From positions 620,001-684,000 of the forward strand of contig NZ_FMZF01000001.1 of assembly GCF_900102745.1 (NCBI RefSeq): a stretch of 64,000 nt of DNA, read 5' to 3'. Positions 16,830 through 26,981 of this stretch are shown here, one piece after another. Position 1 is the first letter of the stretch. Each line of letters starts with the position of its first letter. Source of the stretch: Geodermatophilus telluris. Its GTDB lineage: Bacteria; Actinomycetota; Actinomycetes; Mycobacteriales; Geodermatophilaceae. The notes under the pieces are model-generated. The model was not told the DNA's origin, searched no databases, and was given only the letters and a program-made list of their open reading frames with translations. The position numbers and the translations under genes were made by a program.

Positions 16830-17668
16830 AGCAGCGACTCCCCCAGGCCCGAGGCCGCCAGCCAGGACCGCAGCCAGGACATCATCTCGCTCCAGGCGCC
16901 GGTGACCAGCAGCAGGCCGACGAGCACGAGGACGGCGCCGCCGAAGCGGGTGACGGTGCGGGCGTGCCGGCGCAGGAACGCCGTCGCCCCGACCGCCCAC
17001 CGCGCGCCGAGCGCGACGAGCACGAACGGCACGCCCAGGCCCAGGCAGTAGGCCACCGACAGCAGCGCGCCCCGGCCGGCGGTGGCCTCGGTGTAGGCCA
17101 GCGAGTACACCGCCGAGAGCGTGGGCCCCAGGCACGGCGTCCAGCCCAGGCCGAAGACGACCCCGAGCAGCGGCGCGCCGGCCAGGCCCGCGGCCGGCCG
17201 CACCGACAGCCGGGCGGTACGCTGCAGCAGCGGCAACCGGCCGAGGAAACCCAGCCCGACGACGATGACGACGACGCCCATGACCCGGGTGATCACGTCG
17301 TCGTACTGCACGAGCAGCCGGCCCAGCCCGCCGAAGGCGGTGCCCACGGCGACGAACACCGCGGTGAAGCCGAGGACGAACAGCACCGCCCCGAGCACCA
17401 TCCGCCCGCGGGGCGAGCGCTCGTCGGCGCGGACGGCGGTGGCGGTGGCGGCCGTCGCCCCGGCGCCGTCCCCGGCGAGTGCCGGGGCGGTGGTCCGGGC
17501 GCCGCTGGCCGCCCCGCTGCCGACCAGGCCGGTGACGTAGGAGAGGTAGCCGGGCACCAGCGGCAGCACGCACGGCGAGGCGAAGCTGACCAGGCCGACG
17601 AGGGCGGCGACGGCCGCGGCGACGAGCAGCGGGCCGTCGGTGACCAGCGCGGCGAGCTCCTGCCCCAC
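16826..17668 (-). CDS. ccdA: Cytochrome c biogenesis protein CcdA
   Basis: A 280-residue membrane thiol-electron carrier of the CcdA/DsbD family, which passes reducing power across the membrane to keep apocytochrome cysteines reduced. The two redox cysteines are in SPCVLPLVPGYLSY near residue 33 and GWTPCLGP near residue 175. Between the first helix pair there is an unusual Ala/Thr-rich, low-complexity insertion of about 40 residues. One base separates it from the stop of the upstream TlpA-like gene. Confidence 0.94.
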   Translation of the reverse strand: MGQELAALVTDGPLLVAAAVAALVGLVSFASPCVLPLVPGYLSYVTGLVGSGAASGARTTAPALAGDGAGATAATATAVRADERSPRGRMVLGAVLFVLGFTAVFVAVGTAFGGLGRLLVQYDDVITRVMGVVVIVVGLGFLGRLPLLQRTARLSVRPAAGLAGAPLLGVVFGLGWTPCLGPTLSAVYSLAYTEATAGRGALLSVAYCLGLGVPFVLVALGARWAVGATAFLRRHARTVTRFGGAVLVLVGLLLVTGAWSEMMSWLRSWLAASGLGESLL

Positions 17669-17669
17669 C

Positions 17670-18245
17670 TCAGCCCTCCCCGACCAGCGAGTCGACGACC
17701 GCGCGCAGGTCGTCCTGGGCGACCTCGCCGGTGTAGACGGCGGCCACCCGGCCCTCGCGGTCGAGCACGATGGTGGACGGGATCGCCGTGGCCGGGTAGT
17801 CCCGGAACGCGAGGGCGACCTCGCCGGCGGGGTCGTAGAGCGAGGGGAACTCGATGCCCTCGCTGTCGACGAACGCCTGCGCGAACTGCTCGTCGGTCTC
17901 CTTGACGTTGAGGCCGAGGAACGCCACGCCCTCGTCGCGGACGTCGGCGTAGACCTCCTGGAACTGCGGCGTCTCCACCCGGCACGGTGGGCACCACGAG
18001 CCCCAGAAGTTCAGCACGGCGACCTGACCGTCGAGCTCGGCCGAGGTCCAGTCGCCGCCACCGAGGAGGGTGCCGCGGAAGTCGGGGGCGGCGGCCCGCT
18101 CGGCCTCGGCGATGACCTCGCCGGCCGGGGTCGCCGCGACGAAGCGGAACTGGCCGCCGTTGGCGACGTCGACCTGGCCCTCCCCGGTGGAGCAGCCGGT
18201 GAGCACGCCGAGCGCCGCCACCGCGGCGAGCGGGGCCCGCCTCAT
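17670..18245 (-). CDS. TlpA/ResA-like thioredoxin-fold lipoprotein
   Basis: A 191-residue exported thiol-disulfide oxidoreductase. A lipobox LTGC ends at C18, so it is probably anchored to the outer face of the membrane. The thioredoxin fold carries the active site WCPPC (C85 and C88) and the cis-proline region TAIPSTIVLD. It would accept electrons from CcdA and reduce apocytochrome c. The ATG overlaps the stop of the histidine phosphatase (ATGA). Order phosphatase-tlpA-ccdA-resB-ccsB matches the mycobacterial block. Confidence 0.93.
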   Translation of the reverse strand: MRRAPLAAVAALGVLTGCSTGEGQVDVANGGQFRFVAATPAGEVIAEAERAAAPDFRGTLLGGGDWTSAELDGQVAVLNFWGSWCPPCRVETPQFQEVYADVRDEGVAFLGLNVKETDEQFAQAFVDSEGIEFPSLYDPAGEVALAFRDYPATAIPSTIVLDREGRVAAVYTGEVAQDDLRAVVDSLVGEG

Positions 18246-18880
18246 GCCCCGGGCACCGCGTCGGGGTCGGTGGCCCCGGCCGGCTCGGCGTAGGAGACGC
18301 CGACCACCCGGTCGCCCTCGTAGGTCACCGAGGTCACGCTGGCCAGCCCGCACTGGCGGCGGCGCGGGTCGTGGGCGTAGCGGCGTCCCTCCAGGTGCAG
18401 CCGCAGCGTCCAGATGGGCAGCTGGTGGCTGACGCAGACGGCGGCACTGCCGCGGGCGGCGTCGCGGGCGGCCTCGACGGCGGCCAGCATGCGCGCGGCG
18501 ATCTCGACGTAGGGCTCGCCCCACGACGGCCGCAGCGGGTTGCGCAGCTTCCACCAGTGCTGGGGGGAGCGCAGGGCGCCGTCGCCGACGCCCACCCGCA
18601 GCCCCTCGAAGGCGTTGCCTGCCTCGATGAGCCGGTCGTCGACGGCCACCGGCAGGCCCAGCCGCTCGGCGAGCGGTGCCGCGGTCTGCTGAGCGCGCTC
18701 CAGCGGGCTGGACACCAGGTGGGTCACGCCGCGGCCGGCGAGCCACTCCGCCGCCGTCCGGGCCATCCCCTCCCCCGCCGCCGAGAGCCGGTAGCCCGGC
18801 AGCCGGCCGTAGAGCACGCCGGCGGGGTTGTGCACCTCGCCGTGCCGCAGCAGGTGCACCACCGTCGTCGCGTCCGTCAC
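18242..18880 (-). CDS. Histidine phosphatase family protein
   Basis: A 212-residue member of the phosphoglycerate-mutase-like superfamily. The phospho-acceptor histidine is in [10 protein letters not shown] (H13), with the partner histidine in [10 protein letters not shown] near residue 150. The substrate cannot be told; the family includes small-molecule phosphatases and is often mis-named phosphoglycerate mutase. A true gpmA is elsewhere in the window. It overlaps hemL by four bases and tlpA by four bases, so it is one link in the hem-ccs operon. Confidence 0.88.
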   Translation of the reverse strand: MTDATTVVHLLRHGEVHNPAGVLYGRLPGYRLSAAGEGMARTAAEWLAGRGVTHLVSSPLERAQQTAAPLAERLGLPVAVDDRLIEAGNAFEGLRVGVGDGALRSPQHWWKLRNPLRPSWGEPYVEIAARMLAAVEAARDAARGSAAVCVSHQLPIWTLRLHLEGRRYAHDPRRRQCGLASVTSVTYEGDRVVGVSYAEPAGATDPDAVPGA

Positions 18881-20259
18881 GGGGAGAGCTCCTGCGCGTC
18901 CTTGGCGGCCTCCTCGGGCGGCGCGTCAGCCGGGTCGGCGGCCGCGGCGGCGCGGGCGGCGGCGGGCAGCGCGGCGAGCACCCGCTCCACCGCCGCGTCG
19001 TCGAGCGCGGCGTTGACGAACCACGACTCGTAGGCCGACGGCGGCAGGTACACGCCGCGGGCGAGCATCTCGTGGAAGAAGGCGGTGTACGCGGCGGTGT
19101 CCTGGGTGCGGGCGTCGTCGTAGTCGCGCACCTGGCGCTCGTCGGGCACGAAGAACACCGAGAACATCGAGCCGGCCTGCTGCACCCGGTGCGGGACGCC
19201 GGCGGCGAACAGCGCCGCGCTGGTGGCGCCGCGCAGCACCGCGGCCACCTCGTCGCAGCGGGCGTACACCTCGTCGGTGCAGTGCCGCAGCGTGGTCAGC
19301 CCGGCGGCGACGGCGACCGGGTTCCCGGCCAGCGTGCCGGCCTGGTAGACCGGCCCGGTCGGCGCCAGGTGGTCCATGAGGTCGGCGCGGCCGCCGAACG
19401 CCGCCGCCGGCAGACCGCCGCCCATGACCTTGCCGAAGGTGAACAGGTCGGCGTCGACCGGGTCGTGGCCGTACCAGCCCGAGCGGGACACCCGGAAGCC
19501 GGTCATCACCTCGTCGAGCAGCAGCAGCGCGCCGTGCGCGGCGGTGATCCGGCGCAGCTCGGCGTTGAAGCCGTCCCGCGGCGGGACGACGCCCATGTTG
19601 CCCGGCGCCGCCTCGCTGACGACGAGGGCGATGTCGGAGCCGCGCTCGGCGAACACCCGCTCGACGGCGGCGACGTCGTTGTAGGGCAGCACCACGGTGT
19701 CGGCGGCCGCGCCGGTGGTGACGCCGGGGGTGTCGGGCAGGCCGAGGGTGGCCACGCCGGAGCCGGCCGAGGCGAGCAGCGCGTCGACGTGGCCGTGGTA
19801 GCAGCCGGCGAACTTGACCACGACCGGCCGACCGGTGGCGCCGCGGGCCAGCCGCACCGCCGAGAGCACCGCCTCGGTGCCGGAGTTGACCAGCCGCACG
19901 CGCTCCACGGGGGGCATCCGCGCGCTGATCTCCTCGGCGAGCTCCAGCTCCCCCTCGGTGGGGGTGCCGAAGGAGAACCCGCGGCGCGCGGCGGCGGTGA
20001 CCGCCTCGACGACGGCCGGGTGGGCGTGGCCGAGGATCATCGGCCCCCACGACGCGACGAGGTCCACGTAGCGGCGGCCGTCGGCGTCGGTGAGCCACGG
20101 GCCGGAGCCGGAGGTCATGAAGCGCGGGGTGCCGCCGACGGCGCGGAACGCGCGCACCGGGGAGTTCACGCCACCGGGGGTGACGCGCTGCCCGCGCGCG
20201 AACAGCTCGGCCGAGACGGGTGCCGCGTAGTCGTACCGGGCGGTGTCCAGCGAGGTCAC
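18877..20259 (-). CDS. hemL: Glutamate-1-semialdehyde 2,1-aminomutase
   Basis: A 460-residue PLP enzyme that makes 5-aminolevulinate from glutamate-1-semialdehyde, the second step of the C5 route begun by HemA. The family signatures [11 protein letters not shown], the PLP-phosphate site and the PLP lysine in [17 protein letters not shown] are present. The C-terminus has an Ala/Glu-rich tail. The start codon overlaps the end of the upstream membrane protein (GTGA). Confidence 0.95.
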   Translation of the reverse strand: MTSLDTARYDYAAPVSAELFARGQRVTPGGVNSPVRAFRAVGGTPRFMTSGSGPWLTDADGRRYVDLVASWGPMILGHAHPAVVEAVTAAARRGFSFGTPTEGELELAEEISARMPPVERVRLVNSGTEAVLSAVRLARGATGRPVVVKFAGCYHGHVDALLASAGSGVATLGLPDTPGVTTGAAADTVVLPYNDVAAVERVFAERGSDIALVVSEAAPGNMGVVPPRDGFNAELRRITAAHGALLLLDEVMTGFRVSRSGWYGHDPVDADLFTFGKVMGGGLPAAAFGGRADLMDHLAPTGPVYQAGTLAGNPVAVAAGLTTLRHCTDEVYARCDEVAAVLRGATSAALFAAGVPHRVQQAGSMFSVFFVPDERQVRDYDDARTQDTAAYTAFFHEMLARGVYLPPSAYESWFVNAALDDAAVERVLAALPAAARAAAAADPADAPPEEAAKDAQELSP

Positions 20260-20786
20260 GGCCCCAGTGTCCTCCTCCCGCCCGGGCGGCCGTCGGGGGC
20301 GTCGGGGTCGGCGCGCTGTGACGTCGCCCTCGCCGGCACCGCGCCGAGCAGCGCGGTGCCCAGGGCGGCCGGGTCGCGGGTGGGGACCAGCACGGTGCGC
20401 CCGTCGGCCAGCCGCAGCGGCAGCCCGCTGCGGCCGCGCGGCACCGTCCAGCCGCCACCGAGGACGGGGGCACCGGCGTCCACGCCCGCCGTCCCCTCCC
20501 GCACGGCGCGCAGGTGCGCGGCGTCGACGTCGGCCAGCGCCACCCGCTCACGACCCACCGACAGCGCGCCGTCGGGCCCGCCCGGGTCCACCCGCACCGT
20601 CCAGGCGCGGCGCGCGGCCAGGCAGACGGCGGCGACGACGCCGGGCACCGCGAGCGCGGCGAGCGCCCACAGCGGCGGCGGCACGTCGATCCCCGGCAGC
20701 ACGGCGTCCAGGACGGCGAGGAGCCCGAGGACCCCGGCGGCCAGCCAGAACGGCCGCCAGGAGCCCCCGGGCTCGACGTAGGGCAT
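20256..20786 (-). CDS. Two-helix membrane protein, possibly DUF3093-like
   Basis: A 176-residue protein with two N-terminal helices (about 13-31 and 38-58) and a soluble domain of about 90 residues that looks like a small beta-rich, PH-like fold ([21 protein letters not shown] to [17 protein letters not shown]). This layout resembles DUF3093 proteins, but I am not sure of the match. It sits exactly between hemB and hemL with an overlap at its downstream end. M. tuberculosis has a membrane protein, Rv0513, after hemB, so a conserved link to haem synthesis is possible. Function unknown. Confidence 0.65.
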   Translation of the reverse strand: MPYVEPGGSWRPFWLAAGVLGLLAVLDAVLPGIDVPPPLWALAALAVPGVVAAVCLAARRAWTVRVDPGGPDGALSVGRERVALADVDAAHLRAVREGTAGVDAGAPVLGGGWTVPRGRSGLPLRLADGRTVLVPTRDPAALGTALLGAVPARATSQRADPDAPDGRPGGRRTLGP

Positions 20787-21784
20787 CAGCGCAGCAGGCG
20801 CGCGGCCTCGACGGCCCAGTAGGTGAGGACCTGGCCGGCCCCGGCCCGCCGGATGGCGGTGAGCGTCTCGAGGATCGCCCGCTCGCGGTCGATCCAGCCG
20901 TTGCGGGCGGCGGCCTCGACCATCGCGTACTCACCGCTGACCTGGTAGGCGCTGACCGGGACGTCGACGGCGTCGGCGACCCGGGCGACGATGTCGAGGT
21001 AGGGCAGCGCCGGCTTGACCATGACGGCGTCGGCGCCCTCGGCGAGGTCCTGCGCCACCTCGCGCAGCGCCTCGTCGGCGTTGGGCGGGTCCATCTGGTA
21101 GGTCGAGCGGTCGCCGAACTGGGGCGCCCCCTCGGCCGCCTCGCGGAACGGGCCGTAGAAGCCGCTCGCGTACTTGGCGGCGTAGGCGAGGATCGGCGTC
21201 TCGGTGAACGCGCGGGAGTCCAGCGCCCGGCGGATCGCCGCGACCTGCCCGTCCATCATCCCGCTGGGGGCGATGACGTGGGCGCCGGCCTCCGCCTGCG
21301 CGATGGCCACCGAGGCGTACCGGTCCAGGGTCGGGTCGTTGTCGACGACGCCGGCCGGGGTGACCACCCCGCAGTGCCCGTGCGAGGTGTACTCGCACAG
21401 GCACAGGTCGGCCACCAGCACCAGCTCGTCGCCGAGGTCGGCCCGCAGCTGGCGCAGCGCCACGTTGACGATGCCGTCGGCGGCGTCGGCCTGCGAGCCG
21501 ACCTCGTCCTTCTCGGCGGGGACGCCGAAGAGGACCAGCCCGCCGATGCCGGCGTCGGCCGCCTCGTGCGCGGCCTTGCGCAGCGAGTCGAGCGTGTGCT
21601 GGACGACGCCGGGCATCGAGCCGATCGGCTGGGCCTCGGTGATGCCCTCCTTGACGAACACCGGCAGCACCAGGTCGGCAGGGGCCACCCGGGTCTGCGC
21701 GGTGAGCCGGCGCAGCGCGGGCGTCGACCGCAGCCGGCGCCCGCGCGCGAAGCCCGGGTTCGACCCGCCCTGCGCCGCGGTCAC
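20786..21784 (-). CDS. hemB: Delta-aminolevulinic acid dehydratase (porphobilinogen synthase)
   Basis: A 332-residue enzyme that condenses two 5-aminolevulinates to porphobilinogen. The zinc-ligand region DLCLCEYTSHGHCG (near residue 120) has all three cysteines, so it is a zinc-dependent type. The two Schiff-base lysines are in AYAAKYASGFYGP and the VMVKPALPYLDI motif. The GTG start overlaps the hemD stop (GTGA). The frame is open further upstream but that is hemD shadow. Confidence 0.95.
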   Translation of the reverse strand: MTAAQGGSNPGFARGRRLRSTPALRRLTAQTRVAPADLVLPVFVKEGITEAQPIGSMPGVVQHTLDSLRKAAHEAADAGIGGLVLFGVPAEKDEVGSQADAADGIVNVALRQLRADLGDELVLVADLCLCEYTSHGHCGVVTPAGVVDNDPTLDRYASVAIAQAEAGAHVIAPSGMMDGQVAAIRRALDSRAFTETPILAYAAKYASGFYGPFREAAEGAPQFGDRSTYQMDPPNADEALREVAQDLAEGADAVMVKPALPYLDIVARVADAVDVPVSAYQVSGEYAMVEAAARNGWIDRERAILETLTAIRRAGAGQVLTYWAVEAARLLR

Positions 21785-23310
21785 TCCCCGGCCTCCGCCC
21801 GCCGCGCCTCGGCGAACTCGGCCAGCGCGTCGACCAGCGGGCCGACGGCGGCGGTCTCGGGCTGCACGTCCACCCGCAGGCCGAACTCCTGCGCGGTGGC
21901 GGCGGTGGCCGGGCCGATGACCGCGACGACGGTCTTGGCGTGCGGCTTGCCGGCGATGCCGACCAGGTTGCGCACGGTGCTCGACGAGGTGAAGCACACC
22001 GCGTCGAAGCCGCCGCCCTTGATCGCCTCGCGCACCGGCGCCGGCGGCGGGGCCGCCCGCACGGTGCGGTAGGCGGTCACGTCGTCGATCTCCCAGCCGC
22101 GCTCGACCAGGCCCGCGGCGAGGGTCTCGGTGGCGATGTCGGCGCGCGGCAGCAGCACCCGGTTGATCGGGTCGAGGACGTCGTCGTACTCGGGGAAGTC
22201 GGCCAGCAGGCCCTCGCTGGACTGGGCGCCCGTGGGCACCAGCTCGGGCACGATGCCGAAGGCGCGCACCGACTCCGCGGTCTGCTCGCCGACGCAGGCC
22301 ACCTTGACGCCGGCGAACGCGCGGGCGTCGAGGCCGAGCTCGGCGAACTTCTCGCGCACGGCCTTCACCGCGTTGGCCGAGGTGAACACGATCCAGCCGT
22401 AGCGGCCGGTGACCAGGCCCTTGATCGCCCGGTCCATCTGGGCCGCGCTGCGCGGGGGCTCCACGGCGATGGTGGGCACCTCGACCGGCACCGCGCCGTA
22501 GGCCCGCAGCCGGTCGCTCATCTCCCCGGCCTGGTCCTTGGTGCGCGGCACCAGCACCCGCCAGCCGAACAGCGGCCGGCTCTCCCACCAGGAGAGCTTG
22601 CCGCGCTTGTCGACGGCCGCGCCGACGGTGGCCACGACCGCGCCGGTGAGCGCGTCGACCCCGGCGGTCTTCTCGGCCACGGCCGACAGCTTGGCGACGA
22701 CGCTCTTCTGGCCGGTGCCCGAGCCGCCGGCGGTGACCACGACCGGCGTGCTGCCGGACAGGCCGCCCTCGACGAGGCGGGCCGCGGCGTCGGGGAGCTG
22801 CTCGGCGCCGGCCTGCAGCACGACGGGGGCGCCGAGCGCGGCGGCCGCGCCGGCCAGCGCCGGGAGGTCGGCCGTGCCGTCGCGGAGGTCGGCGGTCAGC
22901 GAGGTGCCGCCGAGGGCCACGCCGGCGAAGGCGGGGACGGCGGTCGCGGGCGCGACGCCGGGGACGACGTCGAAGGGCACCGAGGTGCGGCCGACGGCGA
23001 GCACCTCCTTGACCGCGGCGTCGGAGGTGAACGGGTCGCCGGCGACCAGCCGGACGACGACGTCGCCGTTCTTCGCCGCCGCGACCGCGCCCTTGGCGAC
23101 GTCGGCCGGCTCGCCGTTGACCGGGGTCAGCTCGAGGCCGGGGCGGCTGTCGCGGACCGCGTCCTGCACGGGCGCGGGGACGTCGGGGTCGACGAGCACG
23201 ACCCCGGCCTCGGCCAGCGCGGCCGTGGCGCGGGCGGTCAGCATGCCGGGGTCGCCGGGGCCGGCGCCGACGAAGACGACGCGGCCTGGGGTCTTGCGGA
23301 AGCGCGTCAT
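21781..23310 (-). CDS. hemD: Fused uroporphyrinogen-III C-methyltransferase / uroporphyrinogen-III synthase
   Basis: A 509-residue two-domain protein. Residues 1-240 are a tetrapyrrole-methylase domain (FVGAGPGDPGMLT at the start, RLVAGDP in the middle), and 245-509 are a HemD synthase domain (VLVPRTKDQA, VFTSANAV, CFTSSSTVRNL). HemD closes the linear tetrapyrrole with inversion of ring D; the methylase would divert uroporphyrinogen III to precorrin-2 for sirohaem or cobalamin. Such fusions are common in actinobacteria. The methylase half lacks some of the usual extra motifs and its activity is uncertain. It follows hemC after a 91-base gap, the largest inside the hem operon. Confidence 0.92.
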   Translation of the reverse strand: MTRFRKTPGRVVFVGAGPGDPGMLTARATAALAEAGVVLVDPDVPAPVQDAVRDSRPGLELTPVNGEPADVAKGAVAAAKNGDVVVRLVAGDPFTSDAAVKEVLAVGRTSVPFDVVPGVAPATAVPAFAGVALGGTSLTADLRDGTADLPALAGAAAALGAPVVLQAGAEQLPDAAARLVEGGLSGSTPVVVTAGGSGTGQKSVVAKLSAVAEKTAGVDALTGAVVATVGAAVDKRGKLSWWESRPLFGWRVLVPRTKDQAGEMSDRLRAYGAVPVEVPTIAVEPPRSAAQMDRAIKGLVTGRYGWIVFTSANAVKAVREKFAELGLDARAFAGVKVACVGEQTAESVRAFGIVPELVPTGAQSSEGLLADFPEYDDVLDPINRVLLPRADIATETLAAGLVERGWEIDDVTAYRTVRAAPPPAPVREAIKGGGFDAVCFTSSSTVRNLVGIAGKPHAKTVVAVIGPATAATAQEFGLRVDVQPETAAVGPLVDALAEFAEARRAEAGE

Positions 23311-23401
23311 CGCGTGCTCCTGGTCCTTGTGGGTGTCGTGGCCCCCGGGAGGGCGTGTGCGGGGGTCGTGGGGGCCGGGGCGGGCTGCCCGGCGGAGGGG
23401 G

Positions 23402-24364
23402 TCACCGGGACGCCGCCATCAGGTCGGCGGCGCCGCGGTCGAGCAGGTCGGCGGCGATCTCGCGGCCGAGCCGCTCGGCGTCGCCCACCGGGCCGGTGGC
23501 CGAGCCGCGGACGCCGTCGCTGCCGTCGAGCGCGGTGACCGAGGCCCGCAGGTAGAGCTCGGGGCCGTCGTCGCCCTCGGCCAGCTCCGCGTACGCGGCG
23601 ACCGGCGCGCTGCACCCGGCCTCCAGCGCGGCGAGCGTGGTGCGCTCGGCGAGCACGCAGGCGCGGGTGCCGGCGTCGTCGAGGGCGGCGAGCACCTCCA
23701 GTGTGCGCTCGTCGTCGGCCCGGCACTCGACGGCCAGCGCGCCCTGGGCGGGCGCGGGCAGCACCTGCAGCGGGTCGAGGGTCTCGGTGACCGCGCCGAG
23801 CCGGCCCAGCCGGGAGAGCCCGGCGCGGGCGAGCACGACGGCGTCGAGGTCGCCCGGGACGACGCGGGCCATCCGGGTGTCCACGTTGCCGCGGATCGGC
23901 ACGACGTCGAGGCCCAGGCCGAGGGCGCGCAGCTGGGCGACCCGGCGGGGCGCGCCGGTGCCCACCCGGGCGCCGGCCGGCAGCTCGCCGAGGGTCAGCC
24001 CGTCGCGGGCGACGAGCGCGTCGCGCGGGTCCTCCCGGGGCGGGACGGCGGCCAGCAGCAGGCCGGGCTCGGGTGCGGTGGGCAGGTCCTTGTAGCTGTG
24101 CACGGCGACGTCGACGGTGCCCTCGAGCAGGGCCTGCCGGATGGCGGTGACGAAGACGCCGGTGCCGCCGAGCTGCGCGATGGCCGCGGCCGACCGGTCG
24201 CCCTCGGTGCTGATGTGGACCAGCTCGACGGGCAGCCCGCTGGCCGCGGTGATCGCGTCGGCGACGGTCTGCGACTGGGTGCGGGCGAGCTGGCTGGCGC
24301 GGGTGCCCAGCCGCAGCGTCCGGGTGGCCGTGCTGGTGGCGGTGCTGGTGGACGGCGTCGTCAC
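23402..24364 (-). CDS. hemC: Hydroxymethylbilane synthase (porphobilinogen deaminase)
   Basis: A 320-residue enzyme that polymerises four porphobilinogens. The N-terminal [14 protein letters not shown] and the cofactor-binding cysteine C251 in [12 protein letters not shown] are conserved, as is the catalytic aspartate region HSYKDLPT. An extra Ser/Thr-rich leader of about 15 residues precedes the domain. The GTG start overlaps the hemA stop (GTGA). Confidence 0.95.
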   Translation of the reverse strand: MTTPSTSTATSTATRTLRLGTRASQLARTQSQTVADAITAASGLPVELVHISTEGDRSAAAIAQLGGTGVFVTAIRQALLEGTVDVAVHSYKDLPTAPEPGLLLAAVPPREDPRDALVARDGLTLGELPAGARVGTGAPRRVAQLRALGLGLDVVPIRGNVDTRMARVVPGDLDAVVLARAGLSRLGRLGAVTETLDPLQVLPAPAQGALAVECRADDERTLEVLAALDDAGTRACVLAERTTLAALEAGCSAPVAAYAELAEGDDGPELYLRASVTALDGSDGVRGSATGPVGDAERLGREIAADLLDRGAADLMAASR

Positions 24365-25752
24365 GCGGCGCCGCCCGGGCGCAGCTCGTCGGGGTCGACG
24401 CCGACCGCCTCGGCCAGGTGCGACCCGTCGGCCGGCACCTCGGCGTCGATGCCCAGGCCGAACAGCGCGCGCAGCGCGTCGGCGTAGTCGACGCCGCCGG
24501 GGGTGCTGGCCAGCTCCTTGACCCGCACGGTCGGCTCGTGCAGCAGCTTGTCGACGACGCGGCGCACGGTCCGCGCGATCTCGTTGCGGGCCCGGGTGTC
24601 GAGGTCGGGCAGCCGGGTGGACAGCCGCAGCAGCTCGGCGTCGACGACCTCGGCGGCCTGGCTGCGCAGCGCGGACACCGTCGGGGCGACGGCGGCGGCC
24701 TGCTGCTCGGCGCGCAGCAGCGCGGTCTCGGCCTCGATGAGGGCGTGCGCGGCGGAGACGTCGTCGGCGCCGATCGCGCCGGCCACCGGGTCGGCGCCGG
24801 CAGCCGGGCGCTCGCCGTGCAGGAGGGCCCCGTTGCGCTCGCCCTGGAGCAGGGCGAGGTCGACGACGTGCACGCCGGGGAGCGCGGCGACGCCGGGGGC
24901 GACGTCGCGGGGCAGCGCCAGGTCGACGACGGCCAGCGGGCGGTGGGCGCGGCCGGCCATGGCGGTGGCGACCGCGTCGGTGGAGACGACCAGGCCGGTG
25001 GCGCCGGTGCAGGTGACCAGCACGTCGGCGTCGGCGAGGGCCCGGGGCAGGTCGGCCAGCTCGGCGGTGCCGCCGTCGACGGCCGCGGCCAGCCGCGCCG
25101 CCGACTCCGGGGAGCGGCTGGCGACGGTGACCAGCGCCCCGCGGCGGGAGAGCGTGGTGGCGGCGAGCGCGCCCATCGAGCCGGCGCCGACGACGAGCAC
25201 CGGCCGGCCGGCCAGCGGGCCGACGCGCGCCTCGGCGCGGTCGAGTGAGACGGTGACCAGCGACTGCCCGGCCCGGTCGATGCCGGTCTCGGCGTGCACC
25301 CGCTTGCCCACCCGCAGGGCGTGCTGGGCCACCGGGTGCAGCGCGCGGGCGACCGTGCCCTCCTCCTGGGCGAGGGCGTAGGCGGCGCGCAGCTGGCCGA
25401 GCACCTGGGTCTCGCCGACGACCATGGAGTCCAGGCCGGCGGCGACGGTGAACAGGTGGGCGACGGCCTGGTCCTCGTAGTGCACGGTGACGTAGGGCGA
25501 GAGCTCCTCGACGGTGGCGCCGGCCTGGCGGGCGAGCACCCGGCTGACCTCGGCGACGCCGCCGTGGAAGCGGTCGACCTCGGCGAAGACCTCGACCCGG
25601 TTGCAGGTGGCCAGCACCAGCGCCTCGCTGACGTGGTCGTTGCCGACCAGCTCGTGCAGTGCCTTGACCTGCTCGTCGCGGGTCATGGCGAACTGCTCGA
25701 GCAGCGCGACCGGCGCGGTCTGGTGGCTGATGCCGACGGCGAGCAGGCTCAT
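24361..25752 (-). CDS. hemA: Glutamyl-tRNA reductase
   Basis: A 463-residue enzyme reducing glutamyl-tRNA to glutamate-1-semialdehyde. The catalytic cysteine is C50 in [10 protein letters not shown]; the NADPH-binding [14 protein letters not shown] and the C-terminal dimerisation helices ([20 protein letters not shown]) are present. A 40-residue low-complexity insertion occurs near residue 310. The ATG overlaps the rex stop (ATGA), so haem synthesis is directly coupled to the redox sensor, as in Streptomyces coelicolor rex-hemACD. Confidence 0.95.
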   Translation of the reverse strand: MSLLAVGISHQTAPVALLEQFAMTRDEQVKALHELVGNDHVSEALVLATCNRVEVFAEVDRFHGGVAEVSRVLARQAGATVEELSPYVTVHYEDQAVAHLFTVAAGLDSMVVGETQVLGQLRAAYALAQEEGTVARALHPVAQHALRVGKRVHAETGIDRAGQSLVTVSLDRAEARVGPLAGRPVLVVGAGSMGALAATTLSRRGALVTVASRSPESAARLAAAVDGGTAELADLPRALADADVLVTCTGATGLVVSTDAVATAMAGRAHRPLAVVDLALPRDVAPGVAALPGVHVVDLALLQGERNGALLHGERPAAGADPVAGAIGADDVSAAHALIEAETALLRAEQQAAAVAPTVSALRSQAAEVVDAELLRLSTRLPDLDTRARNEIARTVRRVVDKLLHEPTVRVKELASTPGGVDYADALRALFGLGIDAEVPADGSHLAEAVGVDPDELRPGGAA

Positions 25753-26420
25753 GCCATCCCCCCGGCGGGCGCGAGGACGGCCGCGGCGGGGCCGCGCTGC
25801 TTGTCGAGGAACGCGAGGACCTGCAGCTCGACGGAGAGGTCGACCTGGCGGACGTCGACCCCCGCGGGCGCGGTGAGCGCCACCGGTGCGAAGTTCAAGA
25901 TGCTCCTCACCCCGGCCGCGGTCAGCCGGTCGCAGACCCGCTGCGCCACCTCGGCCGGTGTCGCGATGACCCCGATCGTCGCCCGGGTGGCGGTGACGAC
26001 CTCGTCGAGCTCCTCCATGGGGCGCACCACCCGGCCGCCGACCTCCTGGCCGACGCGGGCCGGGGAGGCGTCGAACAGGCCGACGAACTCGAACCCGCGG
26101 CTGCCGAAGCCGCCGTAGCCGGCGAGGGCGGAGCCGAGGTTGCCGAGCCCGACCAGCACGCACGCGTGCGCGGTCTCCATCCCGAGCACGCCGGCGATGC
26201 GGTCGCGCAGGGTGGCCACCTCGTAGCCGACGCCGCGGGTGCCGCAGGGCCCCAGGTGGGAGAGGTCCTTGCGCAGGCCCGCCGGGTTGACGCCGGCCGC
26301 CGAGGCCAGCTCACCGGAGGAGACCGTGCCGCGACCGCTCTCGGCCAGGCCGCTGAGCACCCGCAGGTACACGGCGAGGCGCGCGACGGTGGCCTCCGGG
26401 ATCCGGGGCCGCGACTGCAT
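25749..26420 (-). CDS. rex: Redox-sensing transcriptional repressor Rex
   Basis: A 223-residue repressor. The N-terminal winged helix ([19 protein letters not shown], then [20 protein letters not shown]) binds DNA, and the Rossmann domain ([18 protein letters not shown] near residue 85) senses NADH/NAD+. The YVSSxxLA-type region and [10 protein letters not shown]-like segment ([12 protein letters not shown]) are typical. The ATG at 26420 has a GGAG ribosome site; a GTG one codon upstream is possible. An imperfect Rex operator at 26531-26548 lies in its leader, so it should repress itself and the hem genes, and a perfect site lies before nuoA. Confidence 0.95.
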   Translation of the reverse strand: MQSRPRIPEATVARLAVYLRVLSGLAESGRGTVSSGELASAAGVNPAGLRKDLSHLGPCGTRGVGYEVATLRDRIAGVLGMETAHACVLVGLGNLGSALAGYGGFGSRGFEFVGLFDASPARVGQEVGGRVVRPMEELDEVVTATRATIGVIATPAEVAQRVCDRLTAAGVRSILNFAPVALTAPAGVDVRQVDLSVELQVLAFLDKQRGPAAAVLAPAGGMA

Positions 26421-26530
26421 CACGGGTCCACTCCACAGCGGTCGCGCCCGGACGACGGCGGGAGCCGAGGGGGGCGGACGACATCGGGGATCCGGGCGGA
26501 CGACCACCCGGCGACTGCCACGGTAACCGC

Positions 26531-26548
26531 TTGTGAACGCAGGAACAA
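26531..26548 (-). promoter_or_regulatory. Rex operator upstream of rex-hem operon
   Basis: TTGTGAACGCAGGAACAA has one perfect ROP half (TTGTGAA) and a second half matching 4 of 7 bases, keeping the outer TTGT/ACAA symmetry. It lies 111 bases upstream of the rex ATG. The weaker match suggests lower affinity than the nuo site, which would let autorepression respond at a different NADH level. Confidence 0.72.
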
Positions 26549-26644
26549 AGTCGCGGCGGGCCCACGGGGCCGCTGGCCAGCGCGGACGGGTGGCGCTGTG
26601 TCCGACACCATAGCCGGACGGGGCCGGGCCGGCGCGCGCCGGGC

Positions 26645-26890
26645 CTAGCCGAGCCCCAGGTCGCGGCGCAGCCGAGGGACGTCGACGGTGAAGTAGGAGT
26701 GCTCCCGGCCGTCGAGCAGCACCACCGGCACCCGGTCGCCGTACTCCGCGCGCAGCTCCGGGGCGGTGTCGACGTCGATCTCGCGACTGGCCACCCCCGC
26801 CTCCGCGGCGAGCCGGGCGACCGTCTCGGCGGCGGCGACGCACAGGTGGCAGCCCTCGCGGGTGAGCAGTTCCAGCCGCACCGTGCTCAC
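26645..26890 (-). CDS. Glutaredoxin family protein
   Basis: An 81-residue thioredoxin-fold protein with a CxxC site (C14-H-L-C17) and the conserved VPVVLLDG cis-proline region. Its small size and C-terminal RLRRDLGLG match the DUF836-type glutaredoxin-like proteins that lie next to rex/hemA in many actinobacteria (Rv0508 in M. tuberculosis). Partner and substrate unknown. It precedes rex on the same strand with a 224-base gap containing the rex promoter, and is divergent from the sigma-factor gene. Confidence 0.87.
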   Translation of the reverse strand: MSTVRLELLTREGCHLCVAAAETVARLAAEAGVASREIDVDTAPELRAEYGDRVPVVLLDGREHSYFTVDVPRLRRDLGLG

Positions 26891-26981
26891 GGCGCCTCCT
26901 CCCGGCCGCGCCCCGGCACTCCGGGGACGCGGGGTGCGGGTGGGGCGCTCGACGTGGACGGTTCGCAGTCAGGTTGTCACC

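Noticed and set aside
18242-18880. Phosphoglycerate mutase
   Set aside because: Only the superfamily histidines are shared; the true gpmA is at 46.7-47.5 kb.
26590-26644. Hairpin-like CCGGCGCGCGCCGG after the glutaredoxin gene as a terminator
   Set aside because: The palindrome has almost no loop and similar GC-rich palindromes occur by chance here.
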